Source of the DNA: Brachypterus glaber | Lineage: Eukaryota; Arthropoda; Insecta; Coleoptera; Kateretidae | Direction: 5' to 3' | DNA: 64,000 bases | Assembly (NCBI GenBank): GCA_958510825.1 | Contig: OY294047.1 | Span: 43,918,006-43,982,005, forward strand | Shown here: piece by piece, positions 37,106-47,648 of the stretch | Numbering within the stretch: position 1 is the stretch's first letter | How the letters are laid out: the number at the start of each line of letters is the position of its first letter | Program-made: the position numbers and the translations under genes | The notes under the pieces: model-generated | Seen by the model: only the letters and a program-made list of their open reading frames with translations | What the model was told of the DNA's origin: nothing | The model's database searches: none

Positions 37106-37742
37106 GTATTATTAATTTAGGCCATTTCGCCTCAATGATTAATTATATATTTATTTATTTATTTTGTACAAAGAGTTTACAATTTAAAGAAATATTACTT
37201 AAAATTACTTACAGGTACTACTCCATAGGATTGTACATTTTATAGTGAACAATAAACCCCTTTCGGGGTTTGTGCGTATACTCCAATTTCTTATAATACA
37301 ATTAAAATTTATTATATTATGTGATTTGTTTTATGTCATGTCCGAAACCAATATATTTTTGAACAAATTTCTTCATAATTTTCAATTACCCATTCTTCAA
37401 ACTTTTTCTTAATTTTATGGTATTGTCTATTTTTTAAGTTTTCGGGCATTATATTTATTATTTTATGTATAGTGCCTTTGTGATGCTGCAAAAACAGTTT
37501 TAGGAAGTACTAAATGTTGGTTAGTAATAGATCTTGTTACTGTATCATGTGATACAGGTTGAAATGTATTACTGTTCTTATAGTGAAGTTTGATTATATT
37601 TTGTATATATAACTGTCTAACATTCATTAATTTAGCTTCTTTATATACTTCATTTGTACTAAATAATTTTTCTTTAAACAACATTATTCTCAGTAAATAT
37701 AGATAAAAAATCATTGAGGCGAAATGGCTCAAATTAATAATA
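37106..37742. mobile_element. LINE fragment enclosed by about 32-bp terminal inverted repeats
   Basis: 37106-37138 and 37711-37742 are inverted copies of a sequence containing GCCATTTCGCCTCAATGA and AATTAATAATAC, and they bracket the minus-strand LINE fragment exactly. LINEs have no inverted ends, so this is either a DNA element that captured a LINE piece or an inversion product. It begins 92 bp after the stop codon of GILT copy 2. Confidence 0.55.
37336..37702 (-). pseudogene. LINE reverse-transcriptase C-terminal fragment
   Basis: The minus strand reads EVYKEAKLMNVRQLYIQNII, then HYKNSNTFQPVSHDTVTRSI and LVLPKTVFAASQRHYT. After a small frame change it continues INIMPENLKNRQYHKIKKKF, EEWVIENYEEIC and a stop. 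This is the standard C-terminal layout of jockey/CR1-type LINE ORF2 (N.R.LY..N...F, TR......P......QR....... P..L.......FK..L..W). Stop codons and the shift make it dead. Confidence 0.75.
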
Positions 37743-37794
37743 CTGTAAATAAAAGAAAGTATTGTAGAAAGTATTGTGACAGAAAAAAAAAATA

Positions 37795-38160
37795 TTTTTT
37801 TTTTGCTTAAATCATCTTATTTTTTTTCTGAAACGTCGAGAAAAATCAAAATAAGCAAAAAAATAGGTCTGTCTGTTGGCCTGTCTACCTGTATCCACGA
37901 TAACTTAAGAACGATTCAAGTTATCGACTTGAAATTTGGTTTGAAGGTGTATTTTTACATTATCTTGAACAAGTTCGTATTTCAACAAAATCGGTTGGGG
38001 AGAAGGGGGATAAAAAAAAGAGTTAATTTTTTTTTGGTCCTATTTTTTTTATTATTACAAGTGAAGAAAAATTTAGAAACAACATGAAAGAAAAAATAAA
38101 ATGTTATTGCCATTTTTTCCAATAATTAAAAAAATAATTCCTAGTTAGGTATAGGAGTTA
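37795..38160 (+). repeat. Dispersed repeat family E, copy 3
   Basis: GGTCTGTCTGTTGGCCTGTC, ACGATAACTTAAGAACGATT and ATCGACTTGAAATTTGGTTT, then an A/T-rich tail. Non-coding. Confidence 0.5.
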
Positions 38161-38915
38161 TACAAATACATACATACAGAGCGTGTCAAAATCCTTTTGA
38201 AGTTTTAAACACATAAATAAGATAACTTAACTTTTTTTTTGGTATATATTTGATATGTTTAGGTGCCAAAATGGAGACAGAGGGACAAGGGGGGATAGTT
38301 TTTTAATAGAAAGGGGGTGGTGTGATTCATCATTTTACAGCTCATAAAATTCTCCATTCGAAAATAATTTTTAATTTTTTAACGTTTTTTTTTTAAGGTT
38401 TTTATTTTTATTTTTTTTTTGCTAAAAAATGCTATTTTTTAAGATTTTTTTTGTAAAATATTATTTGTATCATTTAAAATTGGTTTAAAAGTATAATTGA
38501 TGTATTTGATTCAGGAAAAAAACCATTCTTCAAAAATTGTTTGATTTTGTTAAAAAATTACTAAAATTACCACTTTTAACCCTATTTTAAACCCCAGAAA
38601 GTTGCTAGGAAAAATTAAAATAATAAGTAGTCAAATAGAGATTTTTATAAGCTATAAAACGATTTACCACACGACCCTTCTTTCCATTAAACATATTAAA
38701 TATACAAAAAATTATTTGGGTTATGTTATTTACCTGTTCCAAATTTCAAGTTTATATCTTAAGCCGTTCAAAAGTTAAAAGGGAGAACGCTGTGTGTACA
38801 AAAAGTAATATTTATTCAGTCGGAAAAAACTAAATTTCAGTTCGAAACATGGTGGATTTTCATTTTTTTGAAAACTTTTTTCGTTGTATTATTTGCATTT
38901 TTTATTAAAACATTA

Positions 38916-39767
38916 CACAGGCCCACAAAATAAAAAAAAAGTGGTCCGTGATGGGGTTGAGACCCACCTACTCTTATGTATTTTGGGATGCTGAACACGA
39001 ATCTGTCATAAAAAATGCACTTCATGAGCTCATTTCTTTGCTACACTGAAAAAACTGTCTAAAATGTTAAAAATCTCATATTATTTCAGTGTAACAAAAA
39101 AATGAGCCATTGAAGTGCATTTTTTATGACAGATTCTTGTTCACCATTTCAAAATACATAAGAATAGGTGGGTCTAAACCCCAGCACAGACCACTCTTTT
39201 TTTTGTGGCACCAGACAGTTTTTCCAGTGTAGAAAAAAAATGAGTCTATGAAGTGCCTTTTTTATGACAGATTTGTGTTCAGCATCCCAAGATACATAAG
39301 AATAGGTGGGTCTCAACCCCGGCACAGACGACTATTTTTTTTGTGGGCCCATAATGTTTTTTCAGTGTAGAAAAAAAAATAAGCCGATGAAGTGCCTTTT
39401 TTATGACAGATTCGTGTTCAGCATCCCAAAATACATAAGAATAAGTGGATCTCAACCCCAGCACAGACCACTTTTTTTTTGTGGGCCCAGACAGTTTTTT
39501 CAGTGTAGATACAAAATAAGCGCATGAAGTGCCTTTTTTATGGCAGATTCGTGTTCAGCATCCCAAAATACATAAGAATCCGTGGGTCTTAATCACAGCA
39601 CAGACCACTTTTTTTTGTGGGTCCAGACAGTTTTTTCAGCGTAGAAACAAAATAAGCAGACGAAGTGCCTTCTTTATGACAGATTCGTATTCAACATCCC
39701 AAAATACATAAGAATAGTTAGGTCTCAACCCCAGTACAGACAACTTTATTTCTTTTGTGGGCCTGTG
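38916..39767. mobile_element. CACAGG-ended TIR element with TTA target duplication and 138-bp tandem units
   Basis: Ends are CACAGGCCCACAAAA and TTTTGTGGGCCTGTG, flanked by TTA at 38913-38915 and 39768-39770. Inside, a unit starting GAAGTGC repeats at 39111, 39250, 39389, 39526 and 39662 (136-139 bp apart). One further copy lies in opposite orientation near the left end (38920-39060). Short ORFs across the array are repeat artefacts. There is no transposase. Confidence 0.85.
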
Positions 39768-40240
39768 TTATTTTATTCCTGGGTCCAGTAAATAGCGTTT
39801 AAACCTTCATAAAAGTTACACTGTTCATATGATTAAAATTCACGCAGTTTTTTTGACAAGGTTAATTTATAAAAAAACATAGCCTAAGGCGTTTTAAAAT
39901 AGTAAACTTTTATCAGATAAGTACTGTAATAATAGCTCATTAGTTACGAAATATGATCGTAATAGTATGGCTAATAAATACATTGCTAAAATGTACAATG
40001 ATGGTAAGGTTAAGTTTATTGACCCAAATAGAAGTATTTCCGTTTTTTACAATTTCATATTTTTATTTGATTGATGGATATTTTTTTTTATCGGAAATAG
40101 CTCACAAAGATATTTTTTATGGTGGCTTTTGAAAATTATTATTTCTTAAAAATGTGCAATGTTAAAATTAAACTTAGTTTTCATGTACTTACTGTATACG
40201 GTTTCAGTGATCTGATAATAAGGCATATTTATAGCATCTA

Positions 40241-41087
40241 CAGTGCGTGCATTAAGTCTGGAATCACCCGATTAACTTTTTAGTTACAAGTAAAACACAA
40301 AAACCCTCGGATAGGTCGATTTTTATTTTTAATTTTGCAAATTATGGTGTAATAAAAGTTATTAAAATTTGCACCCCCTTGCACCCTCACCCCCCAACTT
40401 TTTTTTCAAATAGCAACCTACCCCTTGTGACACTTCGTTGGAAAGGTAATTTAATAAGCTTTCCAACGGTGTATAATAAAGCCTAATTTGGTAAAGGGCT
40501 AATGATAAAATGCACAATTTAGTTTATTATAAAGACATGTAAAGTATAACTTTAGTTCACTATAAATGTTCAAATTGATGTCCTTCAGCTCTTTGACAGT
40601 GGACAGTAAAAAAACGGGATTAAAATCGATTAAATAGTAAACATAAAATTGGACAATAAAAAGAAAAAAAATTGCATTTTTCAACAGGGTATGAAATATT
40701 ACAATAAGTTTAAAACAACCTTATTTAGATTCTCAGGAAGGTGCCAAGTAGGAAATAGGGCAACAATTACCATATTATGCGTAATATTTCACACAATGTT
40801 TAAATAAAACATGCGTTTTTTCATAGACCCTTTAACAAATTAGGCTTTATCATACACTGTTGGAAAGCTTATTAAATTACCTTTCTAATGATGTATCACA
40901 AGGGGTAGGTTGCTATTTGAAAAAAAAAAGTTGGGGGGTGAGGGTGCAAGGGGGTGCCAATTTTGATAACTTTTTTTAGACCAAAATTTGCAGAATTAAA
41001 AATATAAATCGACCTGTCTGAGGATTTTTGTATTTTACTTGTAACTAAAAAGTTATTCGGGTGATTCCAGACTTAATGCACGCACTG
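40241..41087. mobile_element. Tc1/mariner-type non-autonomous element (TA duplication)
   Basis: Long inverted arms begin CAGTGCGTGCATTAAGTCTG and are flanked by TA on both sides (40239-40240 and 41088-41089). Arms of about 280 bp include GGTGAGGGTGCA, a C/G-rich run and TAAATTACCTTTC. The 847 bp have no transposase. TA duplication and a CAGTG start fit Tc1/mariner-derived MITEs. Confidence 0.85.
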
Positions 41088-41468
41088 TATAATAATTGTA
41101 ATTGAATCGGTGAGATCAAGAAGGGAAAGATTGCACTTTTTGGACGAAATTGAATGAGATAGACATTTTGTTCTTTGGCATATGTTGACACAAAAAAAGT
41201 AAACATATCACAAACTGTTGGGGGCACTTCGTGCCTCTACCATTAATAAAGTCTCTGAAAAGTAAAATTTTTCGAGTCGACCTGTAATCTACTATTGCAC
41301 GCTTATAGATATATAATAGTAATTATATACCAAGGTAGAGAATACATTTTTTATAGCCGAGTGCATTAAATCCCGAGCTACGTAGCAGCGTAGTTTATAT
41401 ATTAGTTTTTTCACTACTAGCTCTATTTAACTATATTTTTATTCAAATAATATAGTAAATTATTAACA

Positions 41469-42172
41469 GGAAAAACGAACAGTACTGCATTGGCTTCACA
41501 TGCTTTGGAAAACAAACATCAAATGGACTTTGAATCGGTAGAAATTTTATATACGGAAAAAGACAAAAAAAAAACGTGAATTCGCTGAAATGATTTTTAT
41601 AAAGAAAGAACAGGAAGCGATGAATAGAAAAACTGATGTAGAGGGACTTAGTGGTATATATTTTAACTTAATTATGGCACAAATAAAATAAAACCAATCT
41701 AAAAGAAAACGAAATGTCATCATAACCGGACTAACCACGAAAAAATACTTGTAGTGGACACAGTAGAAGAAGAAGAAGTATTATTTTAATTGTCTGTCAG
41801 CTGATACGTTTTGTGTAATAAATTATTATTAATAACTGTAAAAGTATTGTGTAGTCCTTAATAATGTTTTATTTATTATATTGTGTATATATGTATGTGT
41901 CTAACGTGTATTCAAACTGGGTTTAAATTTGTGTAAGTAGTTGTTAATGATTTTTTGGTTAACCCAACAAAAACAAAATTTTGGTTATACAGAAACTTGT
42001 ACATATATAATTTTAATATTGTTTTTTTTCTCTCATAATAAAGGTCTGAGGACGAGGGAAACCACCCTCGAAACGTTACGATTTAAGGAAATAGTTTGAG
42101 TATTATTAATTTCAACCCTCTTCCCAAAAAAACATCAACGAATAGAAAAAACCGGGGTAAAAAACACTAAGG
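41469..42172 (+). mobile_element. Penelope-like fragment with 13-bp target duplication
   Basis: A 704-bp insertion splits a copy of dispersed repeat family A. It is flanked by TAAATTATTAACA (41456-41468) and TAAATTATTGACA (42173-42185), a 13-bp target duplication with one change. Its 5' part codes the end of a PLE GIY-YIG domain (see the pseudogene entry). Its 3' part has a CTGAGGA...GAAACG hammerhead-like motif at about 42046-42080. The element is 5'-truncated. Confidence 0.75.
41475..41691 (+). pseudogene. PLE GIY-YIG C-terminal fragment, frameshifted
   Basis: Translation reads NSTALASHALENKHQMDFES and then VEILYTEKDKKK. One extra A in a ten-A run near 41575 shifts the frame, after which REFAEMIFIKKEQEAMNRKT continues to a TAA at 41691. 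The pattern (H...KH..DFE.V.IL......R...E...I) is the usual end of PLE endonucleases. The frameshift and truncation make it a pseudogene. Confidence 0.7.
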
Positions 42173-42587
42173 TAAATTATTGACAAAAATTATATTTCTT
42201 GAAATGTTCATAAAAATCAAGTAGCCTGACTGACGTTTGGACTTTTAGTTTAGTAATTTAGTTTTTTTTAATTTTTTTTTTTTTAATTTTTTTCATAATA
42301 TTTAGCTAATTATTGATTGTAATAATTGGTAATAATTATGATTAATTATATTAAATAAATAAAAAGTTATTTAAAGCTATTTTGTTGGGTTTAATTAGTA
42401 AAAATTTCACAAAGAACTAAAACATCTAAAGTGACAGAAATCAATTGTTTATAAAATTTACTCCTACTAGGAGAGAAAAAATTATTATTGCTACAGGTGA
42501 AGAAAATTGATTTTGCAGTCTGAAAACATGATAAATAATGGTATATTCTAAAGCTAGTAGTGAAAAAAAAATATTTACTTAATAAAT

Positions 42588-42727
42588 TCTTTGAGTTATT
42601 TAATTAAATAATCATATGAAGGGTATCAGGAGAAAACCAGGAATGCCCATCAGAAACCTTATAGACAGTCCTTGTTTTCTCCCGACACCCTTCATATATT
42701 TTCAATGACTAGTTAAATAATTTTATT
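42588..42727. repeat. 140-bp palindrome
   Basis: AATAATCATATGAAGGGT and CAGGAGAAAACCAGGA pair with TCCTTGTTTTCTCCCGACAC and ACCCTTCATAT. It follows family A copy 4 directly. Confidence 0.65.
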
Positions 42728-43215
42728 CACGACTAAACTGTTGTATGATAAATGTATAATTTTCCATGTTTCGCTCGATTGTTGTAACCTCATCAGGATA
42801 GTCTTGATTATCACTATTTTATGCACGGCTTGTTCTCATTTTTTTAAGATAAAAGTCCAAAACCTTGAATTATCAAAGTTATTATTTAGAACTATTATGG
42901 TACTTGAACCAATTAAGTAATTATTTGCTTAGGTTTTAAATACAATAAGATTGCTTAATGTCAGTGACCGATTTTTATATAATTTTTTTGATTTTTGTAA
43001 TTTTCTATGGGAACATTTTATACAACTGTACAGGATATACGAATTAAATGTTATGTACCCATTTAACAATAAATTGTTCAACAAATTTACAAAACAATTA
43101 AATTTAGGAAAAGTGAAAAAAATATTAAAGTTAAGGTTACTATAATTTATTTGAGAAGGTTACTATATCCTACGTTTTTATTCGGTAGGTACCAGTAGGT
43201 ATAGCGGCGGTCTGC

Positions 43216-45047
43216 AGCGTAACATAACCCTACTTTAATAGCCCCTTTTTAATAACCCCCAGAACAGAGCTGTTTTAATAGGGCTTTTTCTAATTCAGTT
43301 TATATCAGATCAGTTTAGATTGGATCCAATCTGATATAAACTGAATTAGAAACAGAGCTGTTTTAACAGGTCTGTTTCTAATTCAGTTTACATCTGATAT
43401 AAACTGAATTAGAAACAGAGCTGTTTTAATAGGGCTTTTTCTAATTCAGTTTATATCAGATGAGTTTAGATTGGATCCAATCTGATATAAACTGAATTAG
43501 AAACAGAGCTGTTTTAACAGGTCTGTTTCTAATTCAGTTTACATCTGATATAAACTGAATTAGAAACAGAGCTGTTTTAATAGGGCTTTTTCTAATTCAG
43601 TTTATATCAGATCAGTTTAGATTGGATCCAATCTGATATAAACTGAATTAGAAACAGAGCTGTTTTAACAGGTCTGTTTCTAATTCAGTTTACATCTGAT
43701 ATAAACTGAATTAGAAACAGAGATGTTTTAATAGGGCTTTTTCTAATTCAGTTTATATCAGATCAGTTTAGATTGGATCCAATCTGATATAAACTGAATT
43801 AGAAACAGAGCTGTTTTAACAGGTCTGTTTCTAATTCAGTTTACATCTGATATAAACTGAATTAGAAACAAAGCTGTTTTAATAGGGCTTTTTCTAATTC
43901 AGTTTATATCAGATCAGTTTACATCTGATATAAACTGAATTAGAAACAGAGCTGTTTTAATAGGGCTTTTTCTAATTCAGTTTATATCAGATCAGTTTAG
44001 ATTGGATCCAATCTGATATAAACTGAATTAGAAACAGAGCTGTTTTAACAGGTCTGTTTCTAATTCAGTTTACATCTGATATAAACTGAATTAGAAACAG
44101 AGCTGTTTTAATAGGGCTTTTTCTAATGCAGTTTATATCAGATCAGTTTAGATTGGATCCAATCTGATATAAACTGAATTAGAAACAGAGCTGTTTTAAC
44201 AGGTCTGTTTCTAATTCAGTTTACATCTGATATAAACTGAATTAGAAACAGAGCTGTTTTAATAGGGCTTTTTCTAATTCAGTTTATATCAGATCAGTTT
44301 AGATTGGATCCAATCTGATATAAACTGAATTAGAAACAGAGCTGTTTTAACAGGTCTGTTTCTAATTCAGTTTACATCTGATATAAACTGAATTAGAAAC
44401 AGAGCTGTTTTAATAGGGCTTTTTCTAATTCAGTTTATATCAGATCAGTTTAGATTGGATCCAATCTGATATAAACTGAATTAGAAACAGAGCTGTTTTA
44501 ACAGGTCTGTTTCTAATTCAGTTTACATCTGATATAAACTGAATTAGAAACAGAGCTGTTTTAATAGGGCTTTTTCTAATTCAGTTTATATCAGATCAGT
44601 TTAGATTGGATCCAATCTGATATAAACTGAATTAGAAACAGAGCTGTTTTAACAGGTCTGTTTCTAATTCAGTTTACATCTGATATAAACTGAATTAGAA
44701 ACAGAGCTGTTTTAATAGGGCTTTTTCTAATTCAGTTTATATCAGATCAGTTTAGATTGGATCCAATCTGATATAAACTGAATTAGAAACAGAGCTGTTT
44801 TAACAGGTCTGTTTCTAATTCAGTTTACATCTGATATAAACTGAATTAGAAACAGAGCTGTTTTAATAGGGCTTTTTCTAATTCAGTTTATATCAGATCA
44901 GTTTAGATTGGATCCAATCTGATATAAACTGAATTAGAAGCAGCCCTGTTAAAACAGCTCTGTTAATTATATTAGCAGCCTTGTTAAAGCGTCTCTGTTA
45001 TAGGGGCTATTAAAAAGGGGGCTATTAAAGTAAGCTTATGTTACGCT
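43216..45047. mobile_element. TIR element filled by a 151-bp satellite array
   Basis: The left end (43216-43260) and right end (about 45001-45047) are inverted copies, sharing AGCGTAACATAA and ACTTTAATAGCCCC. Everything between is a tandem array. Units marked by AATAGGGC start at 43277, 43428, 43579, 43730, 43881, 43959, 44110, 44261, 44412, 44563, 44714 and 44865. The step is exactly 151 bp except for one 78-bp unit. There is no coding capacity and I found no clear target duplication. It is a non-autonomous DNA element whose interior has amplified. Confidence 0.85.
43261..44945. repeat. 151-bp satellite, about 11 full units plus one short unit
   Basis: Each unit contains two nested palindromes built from TCTAATTCAGTTTA/TAAACTGAATTAGA: one around a GATC-centred core (GATTGGATCCAATC), one around a CATCTGATAT core. 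Units are nearly identical (single-base differences near 43446, 43721, 43870 and 44127), so amplification or homogenisation is recent. One unit is internally deleted by 73 bp (43881-43958), as expected of unequal exchange between the internal palindromes. Confidence 0.95.
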
Positions 45048-46839
45048 TGAAAAAAAACTGCTAATTTTGGCGGTTTGTGTTTAAAACAAGCCGCAAAGAT
45101 TTATAATGCTTTGTATAGGATAATTCTTGCAGTTGCAACTAGCTTTTTTTCCTGGTGAGGTTTTAAGTTAGTCTTCATTAAATTGCAATTTTTAAGTGGC
45201 GCCTACAATTTGTTTTGTTAAATGGTCTTTTTTTTCAAATTTGGTAAAACTTACTCTTTTAATGTGGGAAATTCGTAGAAAGATGACACATTTTTGCGAG
45301 AAAGTGAGGTGTATTAATTTTGTAACTGCTCAAGGCTACATAAGATACGCAAGGCTTAATTACGATAACATCGTATACAAAAAGTAAAAAAAGAGAAACA
45401 TTTTTATAGTTCTATTAAAAAATAGATATTTTGACTATATCTGGTAATTTATCACATATATGCAAATTAAAGTTATTGTTATAGTCAGAAGAACATAATA
45501 AAAACAAATGATATTTTAGGTGTTCCGTTTAGAACTAGACAAACAATTAAGAAATAATTAGGAAATACAGCTAAAAAACTGTCGGTTTTTTTATTTTAAA
45601 TTATTCCTAATTTGTAGTGTTATTAAATATTTTTAAGAAATGCGACTCCCTGATCTTGAATACTTATATTACTCAAAAACCAGTTATTTACTTGGCAAAA
45701 GATAATACTTAACTACACCATTTATCCCGTTTAACATCAGATAAAATTAATTGAACATCTTTTCTATTTTAAGCGAAAGAGAGTTTTTATTTGTTTATTT
45801 TAAACTAGATTTTTATATATAATATACACGCAAAAAATAAAAAAATAACACGATAGCTGACAAAAAAATCTACCCATTTTTTTTACTGACTGGATTTTTG
45901 AATCCAAATACAAACAAATTCTGTTTTAACATTATAAGAGCAAATAAAAAAAAGTTTAGCAAAAATACTTTTTAAATTTTTTCTACTCAACGAAAAAAAT
46001 ATATTATTTTGTGCTTTTGCTTTTCTTAAAAAATACTTTTATAAAGGCCTCTTTTTTGCAGAAAATTATTTTTTGTATGGGTAGGGGTGCATCTGAGCGA
46101 GAAAGTCACCACGGTGGAACCGTATCGTTCAAATAACAATGTTTCTATACATTTCCCCCCAAATAGTCAAAAAAACAAGGTTGACCCACGTTAATATCGA
46201 CACGCTGTATAAATCCCACACTCAGAAAAACTAAATTTTAAATCAGAAAATTTCGTTGGATTTTTAATACTGAATGTTATTTGTTAATAAATATTTTTCA
46301 TGTATATCGCCACCATTGGTATTTAATACTGTATTGTATATAAAATGTTGTGCTGGTACATTTGAATCCCCACGCAACATGTGTTTATTAATACTAGCAT
46401 GTTATAGTAAAAATTACTGTAACATTTGGTAAAGAATATCACACTTATAGTATGGTATACTTTGAGTTGTTGTTAAGTTGTATTACTGATCTAGTTTAAT
46501 GTATGTTAAGAACAGCTTAATAAAAAATCCCAAATACAGCAAATTAAATTACCGAAATAAAGCTAAACGCAGGTTTAAAATGCGTGGTACAGACCATTTA
46601 AGCTGTTAAATCTAAGCGTGTTACTTGGGAAACACAGTATTAAAAAAAAATGCAAAAAAATTTGGCAAATTCTCAAAAATAAAAATGTCAAAAATCTTTA
46701 AAAAATATATAAAAAAATATTTTGACAAAAAAATCTGATTTAAAAAAAAATCCCAAAAAAATGTTTAAATTTAGCAAATACAAAAAAAAAACAAAAACAA
46801 AAACTTAAATTTATAGGTAGGAGTTACTTAAATCGTGGT
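45048..46839. other. AT-rich sequence, no gene seen
   Basis: A 63-codon frame at 45196 is unsupported. 46080-46210 is GC-richer and contains a direct copy of the GACACGCTGTATAAATCCCA word found again at 46870. Confidence 0.4.
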
Positions 46840-47102
46840 ATTCTTTCTCTATGTATACGCTAATATTGACACGCTGTATAAATCCCAGACAAAGCCGATG
46901 ACCATATCCACTATACCGTGGTACCTTCGACCTGTCAAGTGCATCCCATGTTGGTATACCACCAGGTACCACCTCGTTAGTGAGTTGAGCTAGTGCTGAA
47001 CAGTACGCTGGTAGCGTGTTTCAGGAGTTCGGTTAAGGTGTTGTGTACATGTTGGAACTTTGATCTCAGATACTGACTGAAGTCTTGATAAGGGACGACA
47101 GT
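46840..47102 (+). promoter_or_regulatory. GC-richer leader/promoter-like stretch
   Basis: From about 46890 the base composition becomes markedly less AT-rich than its surroundings and holds no repeat I recognise, up to the ATG at 47103. It probably holds the promoter and 5' leader of the Gly/Tyr/Arg-rich gene. A 28-bp sequence around 46862-46889 (gacacgctgtataaatccca core) also occurs at about 46177-46204. Confidence 0.3.
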
Positions 47103-47117
47103 ATGGAGTGTTTAAAG
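47103..47117 (+). CDS. Candidate first coding exon of the Gly/Tyr/Arg-rich protein
   Basis: ATG GAG TGT TTA AAG is followed directly by a strong donor (gtgagt) and preceded by about 150 bp of unusually GC-rich, leader-like sequence. The exon ends in phase 0 and the main exon at 53619 begins in phase 0. Joining them gives MECLK plus the hydrophobic stretch, a 28-residue signal peptide with cleavage after HTA. The intron would be 6.5 kb. This is inferred from splice signals and phase only; no transcript evidence is available. Confidence 0.4.
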
Positions 47118-47648
47118 GTGAGTTGAGCCTAGTGGTTCCAATAAAGCCTGAAAAAGAAGATGTATTTTTAAGTATACAGGTTGTACCAAAACTCGCCTCT
47201 ATCTTTAAAGGTACACATCATCGGCTAAGAGGTAAATTTACCTAAACATATTTTTTTTTCAAAATCTGTATTTTTACAGAATCGGATACAAAATTTATTA
47301 AATATTAAACCGATCATAAAATTCTAAGGTATTCAAGTGTTTTAGCTAGACCTTTAGATGACATTTCTCATCATTGACATCAGGCAGTAATATAATAGGG
47401 ATACTTTTCAATTAAAACAGGATAGTTCAGAACAGAAATTGATCTAATAAATATAATAGATATAATACAAAAGCGCCCGGAAATGTAAAAAAATAAGTAC
47501 ACAATAAAATAAGATATACAAAAATCTTTAAAAATAACATAATTTTAAACTGGATTCTATATCCCCTTTATGTCATTTTTAGTACCTATACCGATTTTTG
47601 TTGAATTTAAAATAAAATAGTTAAGAATAAAATGTTCATAGGGCTTTC

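Larger units (their letters stand above)
41325..42566 (+). repeat. Dispersed repeat family A, copy 4, interrupted by a PLE fragment
   Basis: Head at 41325-41402 and core to 42566, split by the Penelope-like insertion at 41469-42172. The head is shortened: half of its palindrome is deleted. Confidence 0.75.

Noticed and set aside
39279..39711. Several 60-73 codon ORFs on both strands
   Set aside because: They lie in the 138-bp tandem units of a TIR element and are repeat artefacts.
41547..41738. 63-codon minus-strand ORF
   Set aside because: It is antisense to the recognisable Penelope GIY-YIG fragment.
43261..44945. CRISPR-like array
   Set aside because: The whole 151-bp unit is repeated with no variable spacers, and the context is a eukaryotic TIR element.
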